This document shows positions 1 through 9,955 of a stretch of DNA of 64,000 nucleotides, piece by piece. The number at the start of each line of letters is the position of its first letter. Position 1 is the stretch's first letter. Origin of the DNA: CAVOHU01 sp963843385 (GTDB taxonomy: Bacteria; Acidobacteriota; Vicinamibacteria; Vicinamibacterales; JAKQTR01); assembly GCA_963843385.1 (NCBI GenBank), contig CAWJJY010000007.1:1054001-1118000 (forward strand). Reading direction: 5' to 3'. The position numbers and the translations under genes were made by a program. The notes under the pieces are model-generated. The model did no database searches, was not told the DNA's origin, and saw only the letters and a list, made by a program, of their open reading frames with translations.

Positions 1-792
1 GATGAGGTTGTAGTGCTCTTCGCCGGCCTTGTCGTACAGCAGGGCCCGCCGTTCGATCGAGGTGCGCAGGAACGCCTCGTCGACGTGCCGGCGGCCCGAT
101 ACCTCCGGCGCGGAGGCCGCCGCGAACTCCAGCAGGTTGAGTGCCACGCGGGCATCGCCGCTGGCGTGTCTCGCGATGGCGGCCAGCGCAGCCTCGTCCA
201 CGTCGACTGTCTCGGCACCCAGGCCGCGTTCGGCATCGCCGACCGCCCGCTGCAGCACGACCAGGAGGTCGTCATCGGTGAGGGGCTGCAGCACGAACAC
301 CTGGGAGCGTGAGAGGAGCGGGGCGTTCACCTCGAAGGACGGATTCTCGGTCGTCGCGCCGATGAGCACGATGTCACCGGCCTCGACACGCGGAAGGAAC
401 GCATCCTGCTGCGCCTTGTTGAAGCGATGAATCTCGTCGACGAACACGATCGTCCGCCTGCCGAGCGCGGCCCTGGCGCGCTGGGCCTCGGTCATTACCT
501 CCTTGATTTCCTTGATGCCCGACAGGACCGCGCTGAACGCGATGAAGTGGGCCTTGGTCATCTCGGCGACCAGCCGGGCCAGCGACGTCTTGCCCGTGCC
601 CGGTGGCCCCCACAGGATGACCGACTGCAGGAGGTCCCTGGTAATCGCTTCGCGCAGCGGCTTGCCCGGGGCCATCAGCGACTGCTGCCCGACGTACTCG
701 TCGAAGCTTCGCGGCCGCATGCGCTCGGCGAGCGGCGGGCGTCCCGGCGCGGCGGCGTCTTCGTCACGTCCGAACAGGTGTCCGCTGTTCAT
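1..792 (-). CDS. rarA: Replication-associated recombination protein A (RarA/MgsA), 3' end beyond window
   Basis: AAA+ ATPase of the clamp-loader-like RarA/MgsA family, which acts at stalled replication forks. The 264 codons present start at an ATG at 792 and run off the left edge with no stop. The N-terminus has the family's VGQ segment (residues 34-36). A Walker A GPPGTGKT lies near residues 62-69, a Walker B ending in VDEIHRF near 115-125, and the sensor segment GATTENPSFEV follows. The start ATG overlaps the TGA of the upstream methyltransferase gene as ATGA, so the two are probably translationally coupled. The C-terminal helical domain is outside the window. Confidence 0.93.
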   Translation of the reverse strand, partial: MNSGHLFGRDEDAAAPGRPPLAERMRPRSFDEYVGQQSLMAPGKPLREAITRDLLQSVILWGPPGTGKTSLARLVAEMTKAHFIAFSAVLSGIKEIKEVMTEAQRARAALGRRTIVFVDEIHRFNKAQQDAFLPRVEAGDIVLIGATTENPSFEVNAPLLSRSQVFVLQPLTDDDLLVVLQRAVGDAERGLGAETVDVDEAALAAIARHASGDARVALNLLEFAAASAPEVSGRRHVDEAFLRTSIERRALLYDKAGEEHYNLI

Positions 793-1655
793 GGCTGATG
801 GGTCACCCTCGGGCCCGTCGAGCCGGCGGCCACGCGCTGCCGGTGTGCCTCGAACACGATCACGGCCGTTGCGGCCGCGACATTGAGGGACTCGACGGGC
901 GCGTTCATGGGGACCACGAGGCGCATATCGGATTGCTCGATCGCCCCGGGATCGAGTCCTCCGCCCTCGCTGCCCACCAGCACCGCGAGCGGCACGGTCA
1001 TGTCCGCCTCGAAGACGCTCGTTCCATCCCGTGGGACGGTTGCTGAGATCCGAAGACCGCCCTTGCGCAGCGCATCGATCGCGTCAGCGAGTGGCATGCG
1101 ATCAGTGACGGGCACTCGAAACGTGCTTCCCATCGATCCCCGGAGCGCCTTCCATCCGAAGGGATCGGCTGATGCACCGGCGCAGATCACGCCGGTTGCG
1201 AAGCCAGCCTCTACGACACGAACGATCGCGCCGAGGTTGCCGGGGTCCTGCACGTCCACGGCCACGATGACCAGCGGGCGCGAGCCCTCGACGGCGCGTT
1301 TCAAGCTCGCGGGAGGTACACGGGCCACGGCCACAATCCCGGCGGGGGAGCGGACCGGGCTCATCGCTTCGAGCGTGCCTTCAGAAGCCTCGGCGACCTC
1401 CACGCCCTGCCGCACCAACCGGCGCACAAGTTCGTCTCCGCCGGGCGAGGTTCTGAGCTTGGGAGCGATCGCCGCGCGCTCGATCGTGATTCCTGCCGAA
1501 AGCGCCTCGCCAACCAGGTGCAGGCCATCCAGCAGGACGAGGTCGGAGCCGGGGATCCGCTCGCGTGCCAGCGTCCGACACTGCTGAACGAACTCGTGCC
1601 GACGGCTGGTGATGGTGGTCACGGTGGGGTTGGTCCCGGGCGTCCCGACGAGCAT
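789..1655 (-). CDS. TrmH/SpoU-family SPOUT RNA 2'-O-methyltransferase
   Basis: 288-aa SPOUT-class methyltransferase, probably acting on 23S rRNA or tRNA. An N-terminal substrate-binding part (about residues 1-110) precedes the knotted SAM domain. The three SPOUT motifs are visible: a segment with DPGNLGAIVRV, then VGSEGGGL, then a C-terminal stretch with PVESLNVAAA. A longer open frame continues upstream across greA on the opposite strand, but homology begins only near the ATG at 1655. The gene is divergent from greA and overlaps rarA by ATGA. Which RNA nucleotide is methylated cannot be told from sequence. Confidence 0.88.
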   Translation of the reverse strand: MLVGTPGTNPTVTTITSRRHEFVQQCRTLARERIPGSDLVLLDGLHLVGEALSAGITIERAAIAPKLRTSPGGDELVRRLVRQGVEVAEASEGTLEAMSPVRSPAGIVAVARVPPASLKRAVEGSRPLVIVAVDVQDPGNLGAIVRVVEAGFATGVICAGASADPFGWKALRGSMGSTFRVPVTDRMPLADAIDALRKGGLRISATVPRDGTSVFEADMTVPLAVLVGSEGGGLDPGAIEQSDMRLVVPMNAPVESLNVAAATAVIVFEAHRQRVAAGSTGPRVTHQP

Positions 1656-1799
1656 AGCAGATATGGTACACTGCGTTCTTTGATCCCCTGACAGCGGCCG
1701 TTGCCGTGACCCCCGAGATCGGGCGTCCGGTGCCCGGCAGCGCGCGGGGCTCGGGCCGGGCGTTGCCGCCGAAGCCGCCGGACGGTCGAAAGAGAGACG

Positions 1800-2270
1800 A
1801 TGAAAGCGCGCATCCTGAAGAAATTCGAAGACGAACTCGCGGGGCTCGATCGGGAGCTCCATCACGAGCTTCCCAAGGAGATCAAGCGCGCGCGCGAGCT
1901 GGGCGATCTGCGCGAGAACGCCGAGTACCAGGCCGCCAAGGAACGCCAGACCATGGTGCAGGCCCGCATGGCGATGCTGCGCAAGCGGATGGCCGAAATC
2001 TCGCTGATGAACCTCGACAAGCTGCCGAAAGACCGCGCAGCGTTCGGTTCGACCGTGCACGTGCGAGCCGAGTCCGGCGACACCATGGTCTACCAGCTCG
2101 TGATGCCCGAGGACGCCGATGCGACCAAGGGACTGATCTCCACCAGCTCGCCCATCGGAAAGTCCCTGATGGGCACGCAGGCGGGCGACGAGGTCACGGT
2201 TCCGACACCGACCGGGGTCCGCCGGTTCGAGGTCGTGAAGCTCATCACCATCCACGACGAGGTCGCGTGA
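1800..2270 (+). CDS. greA: Transcription elongation factor GreA
   Basis: 156-aa GreA, which binds the RNA polymerase secondary channel and stimulates cleavage of backtracked RNA. The N-terminal coiled coil spans about residues 1-75. The acidic tip lies in ELGDLRENAEYQAAKE, with the Asp and Glu that activate the polymerase active site. The C-terminal globular domain ends in the usual FEVVKL-like strand. Length is standard. A purine-rich AAAGAGAG precedes the ATG. The final TGA overlaps the GTG of the next gene (GTGA), suggesting coupling. Confidence 0.95.
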   Translation: MKARILKKFEDELAGLDRELHHELPKEIKRARELGDLRENAEYQAAKERQTMVQARMAMLRKRMAEISLMNLDKLPKDRAAFGSTVHVRAESGDTMVYQLVMPEDADATKGLISTSSPIGKSLMGTQAGDEVTVPTPTGVRRFEVVKLITIHDEVA

Positions 2271-3679
2271 CGGGACGACCCGGTCACGACTCGTACTCAC
2301 CCCGCCTTCGTACCGCGCTCGTCCTCAGCGGCACCGGCACGCAAGGGGCCTACCACGCCGGCGTGATGAGGGCCCTGCGCGAGGCCGGCGTCAAGATCGA
2401 TCTGGTGGCCGGTCGCGGGATTGGCGTGGTCGGCGCGCTGTTTGCCGCGGTCGACGGCGGCGCCCGGCTGTGGTCATCGGATGGATGCTGGCTCCAGCCG
2501 GCGGTGGCCGGGTTCTATCCCTGGCGCGCGACGCTGCGTGTCCTTGGATGGACCCTGTGGGCGGCTCTGGCCCTGACCCTGGTGCCGCTGGCCGTCCTGG
2601 CCATCGGACTCTTCGTGTATCCCCTCACCTTCGGCCTGACGCTGCTGCACCTGCATGCAGGCGCCGATCTCGCCGATGGCTATGCCAGGCTGGTCGGTGC
2701 CGCCTTCCGGCCCGGTGCCCTGCCGACGATCGTGCCGCAGATCGTGGTCTTCCTGTGCGGGGCGCTGCTCGTGCAGCTCATGCTGGCGTCGCGCCGGACG
2801 GCGTCGCGGGGCGGGCGCCGGCGCGCGCGCGGCCATTTCTGGTGGAGGGTGGCTGGCGCCCCGCTCAGCAGCCGCGGGGTCATCGCGTACTGGCAATCGG
2901 CCTTGTGGCGACTGATGATTGGCGGGTCGAAGGTCGCGCAGCCGGGTTCGGTCGAGCTCAGCCGGCGGTTCGCGGAGGTGCTGGCAGACGGGCTGGGTCA
3001 GCCCGGTTTCCGGGAGTTCATCGCGGTCGTGCACGACCTCGACGCGCGACGCGACATCGTGGTGGCGCTGCTCGCCGAGGCTCATCGTCCGGCGTTTTTT
3101 GGACGGGGCCCCGGCGGGATGTGGGCGCAGCGATCCGGCGAGGCGCTCGACCTGGCGGGAGTCGGCCGCGACCACGGCGTCGACCTGCTCTCTGCTGCGC
3201 TCTCGGTGCCTGTCGCGAGCGACGCGTGGCCGGTGACCTTTTCAGCCGAGAGCTATTGGCGCGGGGAGACGCACCGGCTGTGCGATCGGCCTGAGTCGAT
3301 CGCCCGGGTGCTGGAAGAGGTCCAGGAGGCTGGTGTCGAACAGGTGATCCTGGTCCTGCCCGCCCCCGAGATCAGCGCACCGCATGCGCTGGCCGATCAG
3401 AGGCTCGATGGACGCGCCAGGCTGGGCGAGTGGCTCGCCGCCGCTGAGGCCGCCGCGTCTCGCGATGCGATCCGGAGCCAGGGCCGCGGGTTCCGGAACC
3501 TGTTTCTGATCGGCGCCGACCACAACCCGATCGGGCCGTTCGATTTCTCGGGCGCGTACGACGAGCGGTCGGATCGGGTGTCGAAGGTGGCGGAACTGAT
3601 CGATCGGGGCTACGAGGATGCCTACCGGCAGTTCATCGAGCCGGAGGTCGGCGCAGGCGGCGACCACCTCACGCCTTGA
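2267..3679 (+). CDS. Patatin-like membrane protein lacking the catalytic Ser and Asp
   Basis: 470-aa protein starting at a GTG that overlaps the greA stop. Residues about 14-60 match the start of a patatin phospholipase domain: an oxyanion-type SGTGTQG loop at 21-27, then a helix with YHAGVMRAL. The nucleophile elbow, normally GxSxG, reads GRGIG (49-53), so Gly51 replaces the serine. The later DGG element that normally supplies the catalytic Asp is replaced by YWRGE. Two hydrophobic blocks (about 85-130 and 160-185) are inserted, making it an integral membrane protein. It is probably not a lipase and may be a binding or scaffold protein. Its last 11 bases overlap the convergent DHH gene. Confidence 0.75.
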   Translation: MTGRPGHDSYSPRLRTALVLSGTGTQGAYHAGVMRALREAGVKIDLVAGRGIGVVGALFAAVDGGARLWSSDGCWLQPAVAGFYPWRATLRVLGWTLWAALALTLVPLAVLAIGLFVYPLTFGLTLLHLHAGADLADGYARLVGAAFRPGALPTIVPQIVVFLCGALLVQLMLASRRTASRGGRRRARGHFWWRVAGAPLSSRGVIAYWQSALWRLMIGGSKVAQPGSVELSRRFAEVLADGLGQPGFREFIAVVHDLDARRDIVVALLAEAHRPAFFGRGPGGMWAQRSGEALDLAGVGRDHGVDLLSAALSVPVASDAWPVTFSAESYWRGETHRLCDRPESIARVLEEVQEAGVEQVILVLPAPEISAPHALADQRLDGRARLGEWLAAAEAAASRDAIRSQGRGFRNLFLIGADHNPIGPFDFSGAYDERSDRVSKVAELIDRGYEDAYRQFIEPEVGAGGDHLTP

Positions 3680-5111
3680 CGGGTTCCTTCTTCTTGTCCA
3701 CGGACCCGTGTTCCTGCAGGAACTGCAGGGCCAGCTCCCTGATCTTCTCGTTGATCCGTTCGTTGGGCAGTGGGCCGTACTTGTCCTGGAACGCCTGGAG
3801 CGGCATCACGGCCTTGGCCATCGACCGGTGGCCCCCCGCGCTGCCGATGTCCATGAACAGCTTCCGCACCAGCTCGCCGGCGTTCCTCGAGTAGCCCAGG
3901 TTGCGGATCGACACGCTGAGGGTGTCGTTGACGATGCCCGAGATGACGGTCCACTTCACGTCCTCGACCTGGAGGAAGAAGTCGGCGACATACGGAATGA
4001 AATCCTCTCGGGAGACCGTTCCGAGGAAGACCGAGAACATCTGGTCGCCGAGCACGCCGGCCGCGTGCGCGCGCTCGACGTACTCCAGCCGCTCGAGCGT
4101 GATCTCACTGCCCTCCATCTTCCGGATCATCGCCGCGTCGGCCAGCGGATAGAGATACGAGAACGCCTCGACGTCCACCCGGTTCGCCTGCCGGTTGAAG
4201 AACAGCGTGTCGGACTTGATGGCGTAGAGCATGGCCGTCGCCGTGCGCTCCGAGATGTTCACGTCCACGGCGCGCAGCTGCTCGGTCATGATGGTGCACG
4301 TCGATCCGTAGTCGGGCCGGATGTCGCGGAAGACGGCGCTGTAGCCGGTCTGGGGGGGATGGTGATCGATCACCAGGTCTACCCGATCGATCAGGCCGCT
4401 GAAGTAGTGCGGCTGCACGTCGACCATCGCGATGCGCTCGTACTCCCCGAGCGCCGCCGCGTTGATCGCCTCGACCTGGATGTCGAGGAGGTTGATCATC
4501 CGGAGATTCTCGGGCCGCGTCACACCGTGGATCGCACCGATGATGGCCGTGGCCTTGGTGCGCCGCAGGATGTTGCGCAGGGCCAGGCCGCTGGCGAGCG
4601 CGTCGGGGTCGGGATCGTTGTGGAGCAGGATCAGGACGCGGTCGGCGTCGTTGAAATAGCGCTGGTACTGCTGAACCCTGGCGCGGGTCAGCGACCGGCT
4701 GACTTCGGTGACCAGGGGGCCGCCCAGCAGCTCGGGCAACGACAGGATCGCGAGCTCGGGGAACTGCGTGCGCAGCTGTTCTTCGCGGCGGTCGCCGTCT
4801 TTGGAGAGGGCCGCGCCGGTGTTCAGCAGGTAGACCAGCGTCACGCCGGCGTCGCGGATGGCCTGCAGGCTCCGCTTCACGCTCAGGCGGCCGGTGTCCT
4901 CGACGATGATGCAGGTGTTCGGGGAGACGTCGGCCTTGATGAACGTGTCGGTCCGATGGGTATCGCCGGTCGCGACGGGCAGGCCGGCGTCGTGGAGCTT
5001 TCGCGCCAGCGGCCGGCTCTCGACCAGAAAGTCGACCTCGAAGCTGGGCGGCAGGATCTGCTCGAGCAGCCTGACGACCAGTTCACTGTGGCAGACCGCC
5101 AGGCACCTCAT
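3669..5111 (-). CDS. DHH-family phosphoesterase (NrnA-like) with N-terminal Rossmann-like domain
   Basis: 480-aa cytoplasmic phosphoesterase of the DHH/DHHA1 superfamily (nanoRNase, pAp phosphatase, RecJ relatives). Residues 1-130 resemble a TrkA-N/RCK-type nucleotide-binding domain. The DHH domain follows with metal ligands in HNDPDPDA (164-171) and DHH (249-251). The C-terminal DHHA1 segment carries GSAGGHRSMA (about 425-434). The combination is known for uncharacterised bacterial proteins that may hydrolyse short oligonucleotides or a dinucleotide signal; the substrate here is unknown. A perfect TATAAT lies on this strand at 5171-5176, giving a leader of about 50 nt. The 3' end overlaps the convergent patatin-like gene. 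Confidence 0.85.
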   Translation of the reverse strand: MRCLAVCHSELVVRLLEQILPPSFEVDFLVESRPLARKLHDAGLPVATGDTHRTDTFIKADVSPNTCIIVEDTGRLSVKRSLQAIRDAGVTLVYLLNTGAALSKDGDRREEQLRTQFPELAILSLPELLGGPLVTEVSRSLTRARVQQYQRYFNDADRVLILLHNDPDPDALASGLALRNILRRTKATAIIGAIHGVTRPENLRMINLLDIQVEAINAAALGEYERIAMVDVQPHYFSGLIDRVDLVIDHHPPQTGYSAVFRDIRPDYGSTCTIMTEQLRAVDVNISERTATAMLYAIKSDTLFFNRQANRVDVEAFSYLYPLADAAMIRKMEGSEITLERLEYVERAHAAGVLGDQMFSVFLGTVSREDFIPYVADFFLQVEDVKWTVISGIVNDTLSVSIRNLGYSRNAGELVRKLFMDIGSAGGHRSMAKAVMPLQAFQDKYGPLPNERINEKIRELALQFLQEHGSVDKKKEPVKA

Positions 5112-5170
5112 CGGTCAGTCGCCGCCACCCGCCGGAATGAAACGAGGAAATCCATACGCGAGAACTTCTT

Positions 5171-5176
5171 ATTATA
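5171..5176 (-). promoter_or_regulatory. -10 element upstream of the DHH phosphoesterase gene
   Basis: TATAAT reads perfectly on the minus strand, 60 bases before the DHH start codon. No good -35 is visible at 17 bases, so confidence is moderate. Confidence 0.45.
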
Positions 5177-5215
5177 CGATGGTTTTGCCCCGGCCCGGCG
5201 CCCGGCCTCCCGGTA

Positions 5216-5221
5216 TAGAAT
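5216..5221 (+). promoter_or_regulatory. -10 element immediately before the VWA gene
   Basis: TAGAAT ends 6 bases before the ATG at 5228, so transcription would start at or within a base or two of the start codon. There is no Shine-Dalgarno sequence. This fits a leaderless mRNA. Confidence 0.4.
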
Positions 5222-5227
5222 GCCCGG

Positions 5228-6190
5228 ATGGGTCCTCATTCGGGGCAACACCCTGATCGCGGGCGCGCCGCGTGGCGATCTCCCGCAGCCGCCCTCGCCG
5301 TCGTGCTGCTGGCGTGCGGGGCGCTCTGGGCCCAGACGTTCCGGAGCGCGATCGATCTCGCAAGCTTTGGCGTGACCGTCGTGGACCGCAAGGGCGGCCT
5401 GGTCACGGATCTGTCCGCCGCCGACTTCGACGTGACCGAGGACTCCAAGGCGCAGCAGATCAAGCTGTTCGCCCGGGGCGACAGCTCATCGTCCGAGTCC
5501 GGTCCGGATTCGACCCCGGAGCTGCACCTGGGCCTCCTGTTCGACACGAGCGGCAGCATGGAGGAGGACATCAAGTTCTCCCGGAGCGCGGCCGTGAAGT
5601 TTCTCAACCAGCTGTCGCAGGCCGTGGACATCACCCTGGTCGACTTCGACTCGGAGGTCCGCGTGGCCCGCTACGACCAGAAGAACTTCGCGAGCCTCAT
5701 CGAGCGCATTCGTGGCCGCCGGCCGGACGGGTGGACGGCGCTCTACGACGCGCTGGGCGTGTACCTGGATGGCGCGGCCTATCAGGAAGGACGCCGGGTG
5801 CTGGTGGTCTACACGGACGGGGACGACACCAACAGCTCAATGAGCTATGCCGAGATGATCGAGTTGCTCAAGGCGTCGGACGTCACGGTGTACGTGGTGG
5901 GATTCCTGGAGCACCAGTCTCGATCGCTGCAGCCCGAACTGCGAATGCGGCTGCGTGAGATCACGGAGCTGACCGGCGGGCAGGTGTTCTTTCCCGGCTC
6001 GATGAAGGAACTCGATGCCACCTACGACAAGGTGCTGGCCGAGATCAGGGCCCAGTACACGTTGGGCTATGTCTCCACCAACATCCGCGCAGACGGGACG
6101 TGGCGCAAGGTCCAGATCACGGTCAAGCGGCCCGGGCTGAAGATTCGCACGCGCCGCGGGTATTTCGCCCCGTTCCGGAAGTCGCCCTAG
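5228..6190 (+). CDS. Secreted VWA-domain protein, VWFA-related Acidobacterial type
   Basis: 320-aa exported protein with a von Willebrand factor A domain. The N-terminus is a hydrophobic signal (about 16-35). It could be cut after LWA (residue 35), or at Cys30 as a lipoprotein, since LLAC loosely fits a lipobox. The MIDAS metal site is present as DTSGS (106-110), with the later TDGDD strand. The N-terminal half resembles a small beta domain (residues 41-83), and the C-terminus ends with the YTLGY and RRGYFAP elements typical of the family (TIGR03436-like, recalled rather than searched). Function is unknown; an extracytoplasmic binding role is likely. Confidence 0.85.
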   Translation: MGPHSGQHPDRGRAAWRSPAAALAVVLLACGALWAQTFRSAIDLASFGVTVVDRKGGLVTDLSAADFDVTEDSKAQQIKLFARGDSSSSESGPDSTPELHLGLLFDTSGSMEEDIKFSRSAAVKFLNQLSQAVDITLVDFDSEVRVARYDQKNFASLIERIRGRRPDGWTALYDALGVYLDGAAYQEGRRVLVVYTDGDDTNSSMSYAEMIELLKASDVTVYVVGFLEHQSRSLQPELRMRLREITELTGGQVFFPGSMKELDATYDKVLAEIRAQYTLGYVSTNIRADGTWRKVQITVKRPGLKIRTRRGYFAPFRKSP

Positions 6191-6231
6191 CCCGGTCGCG
6201 CGGCAAGCACCGCGCGACTGCCCGTATCGCC

Positions 6232-8268
<2,037 letters not shown>

Positions 8269-8372
8269 GAGCCGGCGGACAAGCACGCCGGGCCAATGTG
8301 TGAGAAGATAAAAGGGCTGCAAGTTGGCGCACACGCGCGGAACGGATGGCCTGCGACACGAAGGAGTCCATC

Positions 8373-8648
8373 ATGTCTGACGATCGAAACAACGGAGCGG
8401 GGGGCGTCGTCATCGCGTTTGGGGTTGGGGCGTTGGTGGGTGCGGCACTGGCGTTGCTGTTCGCCCCGGCGTCCGGGACCGAGACGCGTGAGTTCCTGAG
8501 CGAGAAGGCCAAGGAAGGCCGCGACAAGGCCACCGAAGCGGCCAAGCGCACCAAGGACTACCTGGCCCGCCAGAAGGAGACCCTGACCTCCGCCGTCGAA
8601 CGGGGCCGCGACGCCTTCCGCGACGCGCGGGAGAAGGAGCAGGCGTGA
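8373..8648 (+). CDS. YtxH-domain small membrane protein
   Basis: 91-aa protein with one N-terminal transmembrane segment rich in Gly/Ala (about residues 9-30) ending at LFAPASG, the hallmark of the YtxH family. A Lys/Glu-rich amphipathic helix makes up the rest. A strong AAGGAG lies at 8361-8366, 6 bases before the ATG, which selects this start over an ATG nine codons upstream. The stop overlaps the next gene as GTGA. YtxH proteins are usually stress-linked and of unknown function. Confidence 0.8.
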   Translation: MSDDRNNGAGGVVIAFGVGALVGAALALLFAPASGTETREFLSEKAKEGRDKATEAAKRTKDYLARQKETLTSAVERGRDAFRDAREKEQA

Positions 8649-9064
8649 GCACGGTCTTTCTGGGAGCGATCGCAGTCGCGACCATCGTCATGGCGGTCGT
8701 TCAGATAGGCGTGATCGTGTTTGCGGCGCGCCTGGCCCGCCGCGTCGACCAGTTGTCGGACCAGATCCAGCACGACATCGTCCCGGTGATGGCCAGCCTC
8801 AAGACGGTGGGCCAGAATCTCGAGCACATGTCGAGCGTGGCCGCGCTGCAGGTCGAGCGGGTCGATCGGCTCGTCGGCGACCTCAGCGGGCGCATCCAGG
8901 AAACACTGGCGGTCGTGCAGGGGGCCGTGGTCGGGCCGCTGCGCGAGGGCATGGCCGTGGTGGCCGCCCTTCGCGGGGTGATCGCGGCGTTTCGGTCGTT
9001 CCGGGGCGGTGACCGCCATCGCCCCAGCCGTTTCGACGATGAAGACCCCCTCTTCATCGGCTGA
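8645..9064 (+). CDS. DUF948-like membrane protein with coiled coil
   Basis: 139-aa protein starting at a GTG that overlaps the YtxH stop (GTGA). One transmembrane helix spans about residues 5-28. A long amphipathic helix follows (about 30-110), containing heptad-like segments such as RRVDQLSDQIQ. A basic and acidic tail ends at DEDPLFIG. YtxH and DUF948-type proteins are often paired, so the two probably act together at the membrane. No enzymatic motif is seen. Confidence 0.7.
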   Translation: MSTVFLGAIAVATIVMAVVQIGVIVFAARLARRVDQLSDQIQHDIVPVMASLKTVGQNLEHMSSVAALQVERVDRLVGDLSGRIQETLAVVQGAVVGPLREGMAVVAALRGVIAAFRSFRGGDRHRPSRFDDEDPLFIG

Positions 9065-9193
9065 CGGAGAGTGGTCCAGCAGGCCCCGGGCGGCCGTGCC
9101 TGGACCCGCGTGAGAGGACAGCCTTCGGCCCGATCGTCTGGACCCTCGCCGCGGTCCCCGAGTGCAGCCCCCGCGAAAGTATGGCTCCGCCCG

Positions 9194-9222
9194 TTGACGC
9201 AGGGCGTCGACGGTGATAGAAC
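9194..9222 (+). promoter_or_regulatory. Sigma-70-type promoter for the secreted protein at 9251
   Basis: TTGACG (9194-9199) is followed after 17 bases by TAGAAC (9217-9222), with TG one base before it as an extended -10. Transcription would start near 9229, about 20 bases before the ATG. Confidence 0.5.
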
Positions 9223-9250
9223 CTACCACAACCACACGGCCCCTCACGCT

Positions 9251-9814
9251 ATGGTGACGCTCATGATCACAATCCCACGCTGGATCTCCTACCTCGCACT
9301 CGTCTTGCTCGTCGTCGGCGTGACGAGCACGGTGGCTACCGCCCAGGAGCCCAAGTCGGTAGCGCTGGCCAAGCAGCTCGCCGCGTCCCTCGACGCCGCC
9401 AAGCTGGATGCCATCGCCGCCAAAGACGGTGCCGATCCCGAGTCATATGTGGCGGCTTTGTACTTTCCGGGCAGCCAGCTGCTCGTGGTGGCGGCGAAAT
9501 ACGCGCCGGCCGTTCTGCTCAAGGACAAGCTGGAGAAGAAGGATTACCGGGAGATCTACATCGACCTCAACAGCGCCGCCGTCGCCGGATCGCGGCTGAT
9601 GTTCGAGGACATGGGAGTCGACGGCCTGCTGCTGGACCATCCTGAAGGCAAGGCATTCGACTCGCTGGAGATCGGGGGCAAGCGCACCGTGTTCGATGAG
9701 GATTGGCGCAAAGCCCAGAAGATTGCGAACGAGGTGATGGCCAAGACCTACGCCGACGGCGAGGCCGTCTACGTGCGCCTGCTGACCGCACTGATCGCGC
9801 AGGTCAAGAAATAG
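9251..9814 (+). CDS. Secreted protein of unknown function
   Basis: 187-aa protein with a clear signal peptide: hydrophobic residues about 10-30, then a cleavage site in VATAQ. The mature part is rich in Ala/Lys/Asp with an alternating helix and strand pattern and no cysteines. I do not recognise a family. A second in-frame ATG at 9263 would still leave a full signal peptide. It has its own promoter upstream and faces the LVIVD gene convergently across a strong hairpin. Confidence 0.65.
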   Translation: MVTLMITIPRWISYLALVLLVVGVTSTVATAQEPKSVALAKQLAASLDAAKLDAIAAKDGADPESYVAALYFPGSQLLVVAAKYAPAVLLKDKLEKKDYREIYIDLNSAAVAGSRLMFEDMGVDGLLLDHPEGKAFDSLEIGGKRTVFDEDWRKAQKIANEVMAKTYADGEAVYVRLLTALIAQVKK

Positions 9815-9916
9815 CCGTTCGGCCCTCTCCCCCGGCTTTCCGGAACCCCTCCGTCAACCGCACTCTGACGCAGCGATGGCGGTAGCTCGCGGCGAGGCGG
9901 GCTCTCGCGTCGCGCC

Positions 9917-9941
9917 GCGGCCCGGACCATGCCCGGGCCGC
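9917..9941. terminator. GC-rich hairpin between convergent genes
   Basis: GCGGCCCGG (9917-9925) and CCGGGCCGC (9933-9941) form a perfect 9-bp stem with a 7-base loop. It sits between the stops of two convergent genes, 15 bases past the LVIVD stop. No U-tract follows on either strand, so termination is plausible but not certain. Confidence 0.4.
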
Positions 9942-9955
9942 CGGCCGTGCGCTTC

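Noticed and set aside
1656..2300. Upstream extension of the methyltransferase open frame across greA
   Set aside because: Antisense to greA with no similarity; the ATG at 1655 gives the family length.
3618..5375. A 585-codon plus-strand open frame over the DHH gene
   Set aside because: Antisense shadow; low-complexity Asp/Val/Arg composition and no motifs.
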